From the NCBI GenBank assembly GCA_017457865.1, contig JAFTGN010000041.1, forward strand, positions 1 to 59,756: a stretch of 59,756 nucleotides of DNA. Reading direction: 5' to 3'. Positions 9,614 through 17,861 of the stretch are shown here, piece by piece (position 1 is the stretch's first letter; every line of letters begins with the position of its first letter). The position numbers were made by a program, and so were the translations under genes. Source of the stretch: Lachnospiraceae bacterium. Lineage in GTDB: Bacteria > Bacillota > Clostridia > Lachnospirales > Lachnospiraceae. The notes under the pieces are model-generated. The model was not told where the DNA came from and ran no database searches. It was given only the letters and a program-made list of their open reading frames with translations.

Positions 9614-9748
9614 GGTTTTCTCTTGTAAATGACAGGAAAATCTGTTAAAATTCAGGAGACAATTATAGAAAGAAACTGTGGATATATGTGATGAAAGTGG
9701 GGGCAGGGATATCACATGGTTTAGAGAAAAAAAGGAGGATAAGTTGAT

Positions 9749-10681
9749 ATGAAAATCGTATATATGGGGACACCAGATTTTGCAGTGCCGGTGTTGAAAA
9801 GTCTGTTGCAAAGTGAACATCAAGTGGCGGCAGTGGTGACGCAGCCGGATAAGCCAAAAGGCAGAGGAAAAGCGATGCAATTTCCACCAGTGAAAGAATG
9901 TGCAGTGACAGCCGGAATTCCAGTGTATCAACCGGTGCGCATCAAAGGTAATGCAGAATTTTTTGCCCAATTACAGGAAATTGCACCAGATTGCATTGTG
10001 GTAGCGGCATTTGGACAGATTCTGCCTCAGGAGGTGCTGGATCTGCCACGGTATGGTTGTGTCAATGTGCATGCCTCTTTGTTGCCTGCTTATCGTGGGG
10101 CAGCCCCTATTCAGTGGAGTATTCTTAATGGGGAAGAGAAGACCGGTGTGACTACCATGCAGATGAATGCAGGACTGGATACCGGTGATATGCTGTTAAA
10201 AGTAGAGGTGGAACTTGCACCAGATGAAACAGGGGAGTCCCTGCATGACAAGCTGGCGGCATTGGGAGGGCCTTTGTTGTTAGAGACACTGGCTGGTCTG
10301 GAGGCAGGTACCATCACACCTGCGAAGCAGAATGATAGCTTGTCAAGTTATGCTTCTATGCTACGCAAAGACATGGGAAAGATTGACTGGCAGAAATCTG
10401 CTGTGGAAATTGAGCGTCTGATTCGTGGTTTGAATGCATGGCCAAGTGCGTATACCAGGCTGGCAGAGCGCACTTTGAAGATTTGGGCGGCAGAAGTGCT
10501 GGCACAGGAAAGTGGGCAACAGCCAGGAACTATAGTAGAAGCGGAAAATGGCAGATGGGTGATACAGACCGGTGATGGGCAGCTTTTGTTGAAGGAAGTT
10601 CAGTTAGAAGGAAAGAAGCGTATGGCAGTAGATGCGTTTTTGAGAGGGTATACAGTAGAAACAGGAACGCTGCTGCAATAA
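9749..10681 (+). CDS. fmt: Methionyl-tRNA formyltransferase
   Basis: Formylates Met-tRNAfMet with 10-formyl-tetrahydrofolate for translation initiation. Visible: N-terminal MKIVYMGTPDFAVPVL, the active-site segment VNVHASLLPAYRGAAPI, GVTTMQMNAGLDTGDML, and a C-terminal OB-like domain; 310 residues is the usual length. The start ATG is preceded by AAAGGAGG. Functionally it pairs with def (5710-6189), although the two are separated here. The usual downstream neighbour rsmB is absent; two convergent unknown genes follow. Confidence 0.95.
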   Translation: MKIVYMGTPDFAVPVLKSLLQSEHQVAAVVTQPDKPKGRGKAMQFPPVKECAVTAGIPVYQPVRIKGNAEFFAQLQEIAPDCIVVAAFGQILPQEVLDLPRYGCVNVHASLLPAYRGAAPIQWSILNGEEKTGVTTMQMNAGLDTGDMLLKVEVELAPDETGESLHDKLAALGGPLLLETLAGLEAGTITPAKQNDSLSSYASMLRKDMGKIDWQKSAVEIERLIRGLNAWPSAYTRLAERTLKIWAAEVLAQESGQQPGTIVEAENGRWVIQTGDGQLLLKEVQLEGKKRMAVDAFLRGYTVETGTLLQ

Positions 10682-10696
10682 AACAATGCAGCAGCG
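10668..10696. terminator. Hairpin across the fmt stop codon
   Basis: Perfect 10-bp stem CGCTGCTGCA / TGCAGCAGCG with a 9-base loop, overlapping the fmt stop and lying between convergent genes. The T-run after it is weak on both strands, so termination is probable but not certain. Confidence 0.5.
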
Positions 10697-10714
10697 GGAA
10701 CTATTTGCCTTTGT

Positions 10715-11008
10715 TCAGGAAGGATTTCGTGACTGATACAATTGCATCATCTGGCGCACTTGTGTCAGGCGGTTTTGTTCTGCAGGAGACAGTTGAGCAG
10801 AAAAACAGGCAATCAGCACGTCAATTTCCTCTGGGGTAAAGGAAATACCTGATTTTCCGGCAGAAGCATTGGCACTCAGGATTACTGGAAGTGCATCTTC
10901 CATTGTTTTTCCATAAAGCTGTTGCATAATCCCCATTAAAAAAGCAACCTTTTCCGGAGACATATCGGAAATGATGGATTGAAGGTTTGATTGGTTGCGT
11001 TCAGACAT
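10715..11008 (-). CDS. Small hypothetical protein (paired with 11089-11535)
   Basis: I do not recognise this 97-residue protein. It begins MSERNQSNLQ, is predicted mainly helical, cytoplasmic (no signal peptide or membrane segment) and contains SFTPEEIDVLIACFSAQLSP near the C-terminus. I start it at 11008, where TGAGGTC lies 6 bases upstream, rather than at the earlier in-frame ATG. Its last segment (SPAEQ...QMMQLYQ) resembles SPEEL...QMFRAFQMMQ in the upstream neighbour, so the two may be distant relatives. Both are on the minus strand, 80 bases apart, and convergent with fmt. Confidence 0.6.
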   Translation of the reverse strand: MSERNQSNLQSIISDMSPEKVAFLMGIMQQLYGKTMEDALPVILSANASAGKSGISFTPEEIDVLIACFSAQLSPAEQNRLTQVRQMMQLYQSRNPS

Positions 11009-11055
11009 AATGACCTCACAATGTATTACATTTGATATTGATATCCTATAAGTAT

Positions 11056-11086
11056 GACAGGGAAAGTCCATTTATGCTTCCCTGTC
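11056..11086 (+). terminator. Hairpin with T-run between the two small genes
   Basis: GACAGGGAA pairs with TTCCCTGTC, followed on the plus strand by CTTTTATTTTT. Orientation suits a plus-strand terminator; on the minus strand it lies just after the stop of the 11089-11535 gene but has no T-run there. Confidence 0.5.
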
Positions 11087-11088
11087 TT

Positions 11089-11535
11089 TTATTTTTCACC
11101 AGAAAGAATGGCTTCTGCCATGCGTCGCTGCTCAGGAGAGAGCATTTCCTGAAAGAAATCCAAAGGCGAGCGTTTGTCTGCTGGTGGGCCAGAAGGATTG
11201 GGAGAATTTGGAGAAGGAGGAGGTTCTGTTCCTGCATCTCCTTCCATTGCCTGCATCATTTGAAATGCACGAAACATCTGTTTGTATTTGGAAAAAGCGT
11301 GCAATTCTTCCGGAGAACAGACAGATTCTAATGCATGCAGAAACATCTTTTCATCGGTATGCTCTGGTACAGGCAATGCTTCTAAAACACCGGACTGCAT
11401 GTCATCTAAAGTAAGCATCAGTTCTTTTAGCTGTGTAAGTAGGATGATCAGTGTCAGAAACTGCCGTTCCTTGTAATCCACACAGGGAATCAAGGCACGC
11501 AAAAATGTAATCATTTTGGTACTGTTGAAATCCAT
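11089..11535 (-). CDS. Hypothetical protein with Pro-rich linker
   Basis: Unrecognised cytoplasmic protein of 148 residues, beginning MDFNSTKMITFLRAL. An N-terminal helical region (1-100) containing SPEELHAFSKYKQMFRAF is joined by a Pro/Ser/Asn-rich linker (about 101-122) to a short C-terminal helix LDFFQEMLSPEQRRMAE. RBS GGAG precedes the ATG. First gene of a probable pair with 10715-11008. No family assignment is offered. Confidence 0.6.
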   Translation of the reverse strand: MDFNSTKMITFLRALIPCVDYKERQFLTLIILLTQLKELMLTLDDMQSGVLEALPVPEHTDEKMFLHALESVCSPEELHAFSKYKQMFRAFQMMQAMEGDAGTEPPPSPNSPNPSGPPADKRSPLDFFQEMLSPEQRRMAEAILSGEK

Positions 11536-11700
11536 AAATGCTCCATTTTTCTTTGTATTACTATATGCAGCAGATCAGAAAACTATTGCCGGAATCTGAA
11601 AAAATGTGATGCTTGTCAATTTTTGCACAGTATACAAATACGTTTTGGAGAAGATTGTCATATAGTATAACAGGAAGATGGACAAGGTCATGAAAAGAAA

Positions 11701-11730
11701 GTAACTGTTCAGAAGTTATCGAACAGTTGC
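11701..11730 (+). repeat. Palindrome GTAACTGTTC-N10-GAACAGTTGC
   Basis: A near-perfect 10-bp inverted repeat with a 10-base loop, ending 13 bases before the start of the S8 protease gene and running into its RBS. The half-site GAACAGTTRC also occurs upstream of sigK (28780), codY (37909) and pnp (53573), so it may be an operator or another dispersed repeat. Confidence 0.5.
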
Positions 11731-11743
11731 AAAAGGAGAAGGA

Positions 11744-12748
11744 ATGCTGATTGTAGAAGGAAAACTTGTGTATGAGCTGGATGAGGAGTGTGCCAGAAGA
11801 AATCAGATGGATTTGTCCCGGTATGCACCTTATGAGCCAAAGAGAAGAGTCCAGAGGGATTCCGGAACGTCAAACTGGTGGCATTATACCGGGAAGGGAG
11901 TATGTGCAGCCGTTTTGGATACCGGAGCATATCCTCATAGGGATTTTGAGGATCGAATCGTTGCATTTGCAGATATGGTAAAAGGAAAACGCCAGTCTTA
12001 CGATGACAATGGACATGGTACCCATGTGACGGGGATTTTAGGCGGTAATGGAAAGTTAAGCAAAGGACGGTACTGCGGTATGGCACCAGAGGTCAAGCTG
12101 GCAGTGGTAAAGGTATTGGATGAAAAAGGAAAAGGCAAGCTGGCACATATGGAACGGGGGATTCAGTGGGTATTGGCATATAAAGACATTTATGGAATTC
12201 GCATTGTGAACATTTCTGCCGGTACATTGTTTACGGATGATGCAGAAAACAGAAAGCTGCTGGATGGGATTTTGCATATGTGGAATGCAGGGTTGACCGT
12301 ATGCATTGCAGCTGGAAACGAAGGCAGCAGAGCCGTAACCACACCTGGCATCAGCACAGCTGCCATTACTGTAGGAACGATGGATGACCAAGAAATGCGG
12401 GATCATGCAGGCAGACGATATGTCAATTATTCTGGCAGAGGACCGACCGATTTTTGTATTTGCAAACCGGAGATTGTGGCACCAGGAACAGACATTATTT
12501 CTACAAGCCCTATGTGGAGACGGGGAGCAAAGCCTTATTGTGTGAAAAGCGGTACTTCTATGTCGGTTCCTTTTGTCAGTGGTGCCATTGCCTGTCTGTT
12601 GGAAAAGTCTCCAAAACTGACCAACACAGAAATCAAACTGTTACTGAGAGAAACGGCACAGGATTTGGGACAGCCCAAAAATCATCAAGGATGGGGTGCA
12701 TTGCACACAGAAAGACTATTGTCGGCGGTGGAAAGAACATCCATATAA
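11744..12748 (+). CDS. Cytoplasmic subtilisin-like serine protease (S8 family)
   Basis: Serine endopeptidase of 334 residues. The catalytic triad is visible: Asp59 in AVLDTG, His91 in NGHGTHVTG, and Ser in SGTSMSVPF (near residue 270); the oxyanion asparagine is in IAAGNEGS. There is no signal peptide and no long inhibitory propeptide, only about 45 residues before the catalytic domain, as in intracellular subtilisins. RBS AAAGGAG precedes the ATG. It lies 121 bases upstream of the MORN-repeat membrane protein, same strand. Substrates cannot be deduced. Confidence 0.88.
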   Translation: MLIVEGKLVYELDEECARRNQMDLSRYAPYEPKRRVQRDSGTSNWWHYTGKGVCAAVLDTGAYPHRDFEDRIVAFADMVKGKRQSYDDNGHGTHVTGILGGNGKLSKGRYCGMAPEVKLAVVKVLDEKGKGKLAHMERGIQWVLAYKDIYGIRIVNISAGTLFTDDAENRKLLDGILHMWNAGLTVCIAAGNEGSRAVTTPGISTAAITVGTMDDQEMRDHAGRRYVNYSGRGPTDFCICKPEIVAPGTDIISTSPMWRRGAKPYCVKSGTSMSVPFVSGAIACLLEKSPKLTNTEIKLLLRETAQDLGQPKNHQGWGALHTERLLSAVERTSI

Positions 12749-12869
12749 AAACAGAGTGAAAAAATAGCAGATAGAAAAAGATTCCTATTTCAAAAAGAGT
12801 ATGGTATGATAAAAGGAAGAAGAAGCTGTGAGGTGATAGAACAAAATCCAGACTGGGTGGAGTGTGCAT

Positions 12870-15209
12870 ATGAAAAAAGAGTTTATTGAGTTGGACTTAG
12901 GAGAAGAAAATCCAGAGGCCTACGAACAATCGTTGAGTCGGGAGGGACAAACCGACAGAAAAAATATATTCATAAAGAGAGATAGGCCTAAACGGGAAGC
13001 ATGGGAAATAGAAGGAATAGAGGAAATTGATGTAGATGCCCTGTTAGGGGAAGAGGGGCAGGAAGATGGTTCCGAAGATAGTTCCATAGAAGAGATTGCC
13101 GGTGTATCAGAAACAGATGTGACGGAAGAAGGAACATCAGAAATACAGGAACCGCCAGTGATCGAAGAAGTCTCCACAATCGAATCAGTGTCTGAAGCGT
13201 CACTGTCGGTAGAAGAGGTTTCAGTCATAGAGGAGACAGAGACGGTAACAGAAGGATCGGTGTCCGAAGAGCCATTGCCGCTGGAAGAAGAGCCAATCAT
13301 AGAAAAGGCAGGGGGGCTAGAGGACCCCTTGGAGAGGGCAGAATCGGAAGCAGAGACAGAAATGAAATCTTCGGATGAGGAATTCTCTGATGCGCCACCG
13401 GAAACGATTGTGTCAATGGCAGAGGAAAGTACACCCGATCAAACACCGCTTATTTTGGAGGTAGATCCACTGACAGGTGAAACGGATACCGTGTATACGG
13501 ATCATTTTACGGGAGGTTCTTTTACAGGTAGTGAGGACTTGCATGAGGAAGCACTGGATTTGGGAACGACAGGGAGATCTTTTGCAGATCCAGTTCCCAT
13601 TGTAGCGGATCGACCTGGAGTTGTATGGTATTTAAAACTTCCTTTTATTACAGTCTTTGCATTGATTCCTGTGATTGGTTGGCTGATTGCCGGTTTGTTG
13701 CTGTACCAGCGATATCAGAAATATGGATATGATGAACAGACCAGAGAATTAACCAAGGCATATGTGCTCTGCATTGTGTGTCTGATCATAGCAGGATGGA
13801 TTATTGTGGCGGTTGCCATGGTGCCGGGACGAAGTAAACCTGCTTCTTCACAGGAAGTCTCTCATACCCTTGAAGTGGCAGAACAGACAGAACAGGCAGA
13901 ACGGCAGGCGGCAGAATCTCATGCCAGGGAGGAAGCAGAAAAGCGGGAAAGTGAAGAAGAACAGGTACACTTGCGCAGCAGTGCCCAGGCCAATATTGGC
14001 CTGGAAAATGCAACAGTAAAAAAGCCCACTACTGCGCCTGTCATTGATGCGGAGGCTTCTTTGGAAGAATGGGCAGAGTCTGCCCAAGTCGACGAGACAC
14101 GGATTGCGCAGGAGCAGCAGGAAACAGAAGAAGTGTCACAGGAATCAAAAGATTCTTTATATGGCAGTGAAAATAATAGCGTGGAAGAAAAGAGTGTATG
14201 GAGATCCGTTTTGGATCGGTTGACTGGCAATGATCAGGAACTGGATCAGACATTTAGCGAAAATGCAGAGGCAGATATGGAAGAACTGGAACGGTCAGGA
14301 GACAATGCGGCATGGTATTCCCTGCCCAAATTGGCATCTAATATGACATTGCTGACAGCCCAGTATGATGATCGTTTCCAGGGAGAGAGGCAGGCTGTAT
14401 TTGCCTTTATGAGTGGTTATCAGGGAATGGAGATCAGTACCCAGACATTCAATCTGCGCACCAATTTCATTGATATGTTTCAACAGACAGTGCACTGGGA
14501 GGCAACACTGGATCAGACCCAGTATCGTTATCTGGGAACCATTGCGGATGGTCTGCCTCAGGGAATGGGGGTAGTGCTGACAACCAGCAGTGCCAATCAA
14601 AACACTTATATTCCTTTATATGCTGGTACGTTTGTCAACGGAAGTCTGGAAGGGTATGGTATGACATTTCGGGACAATGGAGGATATTATGGCATTGTCT
14701 ATGAAGGATATTATTCTGGAGGAAAGTATTCTGGAAGGGGCACGTCTTATCTGATTCCTTCTTATGCTGGCTATCAGGGCAGAATGCAGCAGATGGATAC
14801 ACTGGGAAACCAGTATAGCAATGAGGAAATTTCCAGTATTTTGTCAGAGTATACCATGCGTTACAATACCGCAATGAATTTGTATCAGGGGGAAAACCTG
14901 ATGTATACATATATTGATGTACCGATACTGGTTCCTATCATTACGGAACGGGGACGATACGAATCAGGCAATCAGACCGGATATTTTGTTCAGTATAGCG
15001 CATTTGGACAAAGGGACTATGCAGGAGTGCTGAAGAAGGGCGTTCGCTCCGGCCCTGGTATTTCCTATTTTACAAGCGGCCAGGTGGAGTATGACGGAGA
15101 ATGGAAAAACGGCAGATACAACGGAAAAGGTGTGTTGTATCAGGAGGATGGCTCTATCCGGTATTCTGGTGAATTTTTAAATGGAGACATCAAACCGGTG
15201 GCACAGTAG
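12870..15209 (+). CDS. Membrane protein with acidic N-terminal region and MORN repeats
   Basis: Unrecognised as a whole, about 779 residues. Residues 1-245 are very rich in Glu, Ser and Thr and likely disordered. Two hydrophobic segments follow at about 251-275 (LPFITVFALIPVIGWLIAGL) and 292-315. A Gln/Glu-rich coiled-coil-like stretch (330-440) leads to a C-terminal half with MORN-type units: GTIADGLPQGMG, GTFVNGSLEGYGM, GYYSGGKYSGRG, GVLKKGVRSGPG, GEWKNGRYNGKGV. The ATG at 12870 is preferred to the GTG at 12864 because GGGTGGAG is then well placed. MORN repeats usually contact membranes or proteins; which side they face is not resolved. Possibly cotranscribed with the S8 protease. Confidence 0.75.
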   Translation: MKKEFIELDLGEENPEAYEQSLSREGQTDRKNIFIKRDRPKREAWEIEGIEEIDVDALLGEEGQEDGSEDSSIEEIAGVSETDVTEEGTSEIQEPPVIEEVSTIESVSEASLSVEEVSVIEETETVTEGSVSEEPLPLEEEPIIEKAGGLEDPLERAESEAETEMKSSDEEFSDAPPETIVSMAEESTPDQTPLILEVDPLTGETDTVYTDHFTGGSFTGSEDLHEEALDLGTTGRSFADPVPIVADRPGVVWYLKLPFITVFALIPVIGWLIAGLLLYQRYQKYGYDEQTRELTKAYVLCIVCLIIAGWIIVAVAMVPGRSKPASSQEVSHTLEVAEQTEQAERQAAESHAREEAEKRESEEEQVHLRSSAQANIGLENATVKKPTTAPVIDAEASLEEWAESAQVDETRIAQEQQETEEVSQESKDSLYGSENNSVEEKSVWRSVLDRLTGNDQELDQTFSENAEADMEELERSGDNAAWYSLPKLASNMTLLTAQYDDRFQGERQAVFAFMSGYQGMEISTQTFNLRTNFIDMFQQTVHWEATLDQTQYRYLGTIADGLPQGMGVVLTTSSANQNTYIPLYAGTFVNGSLEGYGMTFRDNGGYYGIVYEGYYSGGKYSGRGTSYLIPSYAGYQGRMQQMDTLGNQYSNEEISSILSEYTMRYNTAMNLYQGENLMYTYIDVPILVPIITERGRYESGNQTGYFVQYSAFGQRDYAGVLKKGVRSGPGISYFTSGQVEYDGEWKNGRYNGKGVLYQEDGSIRYSGEFLNGDIKPVAQ

Positions 15210-15270
15210 GAAAACAGGCAGATTGGTGACAGAATTTTTCCTGTGATAGAATAGGACTTTGCTATTACAT

Positions 15271-15313
15271 AAAAACGGCAGGCTACAGAAAATATCTGAA
15301 GTCTGCCGTTTTT
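15271..15313. terminator. Bidirectional Rho-independent terminator
   Basis: AAAAACGGCAGG pairs with TCTGCCGTTTTT, giving a T-run on both strands. It lies between the convergent MORN gene and the PEP mutase gene and probably serves both. Confidence 0.85.
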
Positions 15314-15351
15314 GAAAAAAGTGACTACCATTCTCAACACAGCATGTGCGT

Positions 15352-16650
15352 TTAAATTTCATCTGGAATCAGTGTGAGAATCTCTTTAATGGACATGCAC
15401 AGATCATCGGCTTCCTTTGCACGATGGTGTGTCAGGATGGTCTGGGCAGTTTTCTGCATGGCAGGGAATCCGCTTCTGGTCAGCTGGTTGGCGTAAATGA
15501 TGATGTTTACCCCCCGCTTCTCGAATTCTGCTTCTGTGACGGTGTTGAAGGAAGTCGGAACCACTACGATCGGTGTCTGACTGTCTACCGCACGGAATTT
15601 TTCACAGAATTCAAAAATCTCATCCGGCTCTTTTCTTCTGGAATGAATCATAATGCCGTCTGCACCTGCCTGCACATAGGCAAAGGCTCTTGTCAGTGCA
15701 TCCTCCATGCCTTTTTCGAGAATCAGGCTTTCGATCCGGGCAATGAGCATAAATTCTCTGGTTCGCAGAGCAGCCTTTCCGGCACTGATCTTGGCACAGA
15801 AATTTTCAATGGTATCCTGTGTCTGTTCCACATCCACTCCAAAGAGGGAATTCTTTTTCAGACCGGTTTTATCCTCAATGATGACTGCAGATACCCCGAT
15901 TCGCTCTAAGGTACGGATGTTGTAAACAAAATGTTCAATCAATCCGCCGGTATCTCCATCCAGGATAATGGGCTTAGTGGTCACTTCCATAATGTCGTCA
16001 ATGGTGCGCAGCCTGGAAGACATGTCCACCAGTTCGATGTCCGGCTTGCCCTTGGCAGTAGAATCACATAGACTGGATACCCACATGCCGTCAAACTGAT
16101 AGGCTTCTCCGTCCTGTAATACACAGGTCTTCTCCACGATCAGACCTGTGATGCCGCTGTGGGCCTCCATAATGCGCAGAGTAGGTTTTAATTCCAATAG
16201 CTGGCGCAGTCTGCCTCGACGGATATCCGGGATGGATAGCTGCTCGATCTGTTTGCGCTCTAGCCGGTCATATTCCGGATTGTATGTATAAGGCAGTTCT
16301 ACCAGTTCTCCCCCATACTCTGCCAGAATGTCTATGACTTCCTGACGGATAGGTGCAAGCAGACCGGTCTGCCAGTCATCTCCGTGTACCACTATGTCCG
16401 GACGAAGGGTCCGTAGATTTTCTGCATAGGACAGCGTGGTCTGTGGCACTACCTTTGCCACACCCTTAATATTTTCCATAATTTTCACACGTTCCGGGAA
16501 AGAAAGCACCGGATGACGGAAGTAGGAGATCACTACCTCATCGGTCATCAGACCGATGGTCACTTCTCCTAATTCTGCTGCTTTCTGGATGATATTCATA
16601 TGCCCACCGTGAATGATATCGGAAGCAAATGCTACGTAAACCTGTTTCAT
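15352..16650 (-). CDS. Cytidylyltransferase - phosphoenolpyruvate mutase fusion (PepM)
   Basis: Two-domain enzyme of 432 residues. Residues 1-130 form a nucleotidyltransferase fold with an HGGH motif (14-17, following ASDII). Residues about 165-430 form a PEP mutase domain with DGDTGG (231-236) and the diagnostic EDK-x5-NS motif (259-268), which separates true mutases from isocitrate-lyase-like relatives. The mutase converts PEP to phosphonopyruvate, first step of phosphonate synthesis; the transferase domain would activate a phosphonate as its CMP ester for attachment to lipid or glycan (inferred). The usual partners, phosphonopyruvate decarboxylase and aminotransferase, are not in the window. 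RBS AAAGGAGG precedes the ATG. Confidence 0.9.
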   Translation of the reverse strand: MKQVYVAFASDIIHGGHMNIIQKAAELGEVTIGLMTDEVVISYFRHPVLSFPERVKIMENIKGVAKVVPQTTLSYAENLRTLRPDIVVHGDDWQTGLLAPIRQEVIDILAEYGGELVELPYTYNPEYDRLERKQIEQLSIPDIRRGRLRQLLELKPTLRIMEAHSGITGLIVEKTCVLQDGEAYQFDGMWVSSLCDSTAKGKPDIELVDMSSRLRTIDDIMEVTTKPIILDGDTGGLIEHFVYNIRTLERIGVSAVIIEDKTGLKKNSLFGVDVEQTQDTIENFCAKISAGKAALRTREFMLIARIESLILEKGMEDALTRAFAYVQAGADGIMIHSRRKEPDEIFEFCEKFRAVDSQTPIVVVPTSFNTVTEAEFEKRGVNIIIYANQLTRSGFPAMQKTAQTILTHHRAKEADDLCMSIKEILTLIPDEI

Positions 16651-16667
16651 GAAAACCTCCTTTTATG

Positions 16668-16711
16668 AAAAAAGACAGCAGGCGTTTGCGAAACGATGCC
16701 CCCAACGCCTG
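16668..16711 (-). promoter_or_regulatory. Leader hairpin with T-run before the PEP mutase gene
   Basis: In the minus-strand transcript AGGCGTT (16710-16704) pairs with AACGCCT (16686-16680), then CTGTCTTTTTT follows. It lies between the predicted promoter and the start codon, so it could act as an attenuator. The 16 bases CAGGCGTTTGCGAAAC (16679-16694 on the plus strand) are identical to the terminal repeat of the element at 22281, so it is also a repeat remnant. Confidence 0.55.
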
Positions 16712-16746
16712 TTATCTCCCTCTCCACTTTGTAAACAGACAAGTCT

Positions 16747-16775
16747 AGTATACATGGAAAACCAGCTTCTGGCAA
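16747..16775 (-). promoter_or_regulatory. Predicted sigma-A promoter of the PEP mutase gene
   Basis: On the minus strand TTGCCA (16775-16770), a 17-base spacer and TATACT (16752-16747). Transcription would start around 16740, giving a leader of about 90 bases. Confidence 0.7.
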
Positions 16776-16792
16776 TGACTGTTTTTCGTGGA

Positions 16793-17680
16793 CTAGGACA
16801 GGAAAATGGATGTCATGTCTGAAGGCAGCGGTGCCAGGAAAGACAGGTTTTGCCCGGTCATTGGATGGGGAAATTCCAGTCCAAAGGAATGGAGCGCCTG
16901 TCTGGAGATCACAGAATAATCCGGGCAGTACAGGAAATCTCCCGGAATGGGGTGTCCTATATACTGCATATGCACCCGGATCTGGTGCGTTCTTCCTGTT
17001 TCCAATACCACCTGCACCAGTGTATATCCATTCTGGTATTCCAGTGCCTCATAATGTGTCACTGCCTGTTCCCCGCGGGCAAAGTCCACACATCTGCTGA
17101 TGACAGAATCGGAAGTACGGGCAATGGGGGCATGGATGGTGCCGCTGCCGGATAAGTGTCCGGTGACCACTGCCAGATAGGTGCGGTGGAGCATCCGCCT
17201 AGCTGCCATATCATAGAGGATACAGGCAGACAGGGAATGTTTTGCTACAATCACCAGTCCGGTGGTGTCCCGGTCTAACCGGTTGATGATACGGAAGGTA
17301 AAAGGTTGGCCGGAACAGGCAAAATAATGCACCAGACCATTGGCCAGTGTATTGTCATAGTGACCAATGGAAGGATGCACCGGCAGATTGGATGGTTTGT
17401 TGAGTACCATCAGGTCTGCATCTTCATAGAGAATGTCAAGGGGTATGGGAACTGGCAGAATATGGGAAGAATCTCTTTCTTCCACCACTCGTACCTGTAA
17501 CTCCTCACCGGCTTCCATGATATGATTGGTATAGACTGTCTTTCCGGCAATCTGCAATCCGTCCGGTGTCCGGCGAAGTCTGGAAATCAGTTTGCCGGAG
17601 TAATGATGTTCTTTTAAAAAAACGTGAAGGGGCTTTCCCTCATCAAAAAGAGAAGCTCGGTATAAAAAAGTATGTTCCAT
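16793..17680 (-). CDS. RluA-family pseudouridine synthase
   Basis: Isomerises uridine to pseudouridine in rRNA or tRNA; the exact target is not predictable. Catalytic Asp is in INRLDRDTTGLVIVAK, and the later motifs TGRTHQIRVHMQYIGHPIPGD are characteristic. I start at 17680 (MEHTFLYRAS) because GGAGG lies 11 bases upstream; the earlier in-frame ATG at 17716 has no such site. Length 295 residues. It stands alone, with a promoter of its own at 17732-17760 on the minus strand, and reads toward the pepM promoter. Confidence 0.92.
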   Translation of the reverse strand: MEHTFLYRASLFDEGKPLHVFLKEHHYSGKLISRLRRTPDGLQIAGKTVYTNHIMEAGEELQVRVVEERDSSHILPVPIPLDILYEDADLMVLNKPSNLPVHPSIGHYDNTLANGLVHYFACSGQPFTFRIINRLDRDTTGLVIVAKHSLSACILYDMAARRMLHRTYLAVVTGHLSGSGTIHAPIARTSDSVISRCVDFARGEQAVTHYEALEYQNGYTLVQVVLETGRTHQIRVHMQYIGHPIPGDFLYCPDYSVISRQALHSFGLEFPHPMTGQNLSFLAPLPSDMTSIFLS

Positions 17681-17731
17681 TTTGTGTCGTGCCTCCTGCT
17701 GCAGCGGTATGTACACATGTAACTGTATGTT

Positions 17732-17760
17732 AGTATAGCACAGGATGGCTTGACAGGCAA
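17732..17760 (-). promoter_or_regulatory. Predicted promoter of the RluA-family gene
   Basis: Minus strand TTGCCT (17760-17755), 17-base spacer, TATACT (17737-17732). Confidence 0.65.
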
Positions 17761-17817
17761 ATCAAGATGGAATGGGTTGTGGCCAATAGAAGCAGTTTTC
17801 TGGAAATGTGGTTTTAC

Positions 17818-17846
17818 TGGTCAAACAGCCAGTGCTGTGGTATGAT
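17818..17846 (+). promoter_or_regulatory. Predicted promoter of the radical SAM gene
   Basis: TGGTCA (17818-17823), 17-base spacer, TATGAT (17841-17846). Gives a leader of about 110 bases holding the hairpin at 17862-17939. Confidence 0.5.
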
Positions 17847-17861
17847 AAGATTATTGAGCAC

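Noticed and set aside
9485-9748. tRNA or riboswitch before fmt
   Set aside because: Only a terminator hairpin is visible; no cloverleaf or known aptamer pattern.
12920-13300. Ser/Thr-rich frame opposite the MORN gene
   Set aside because: It is the antisense image of the Glu-rich arm and lacks any start signal.
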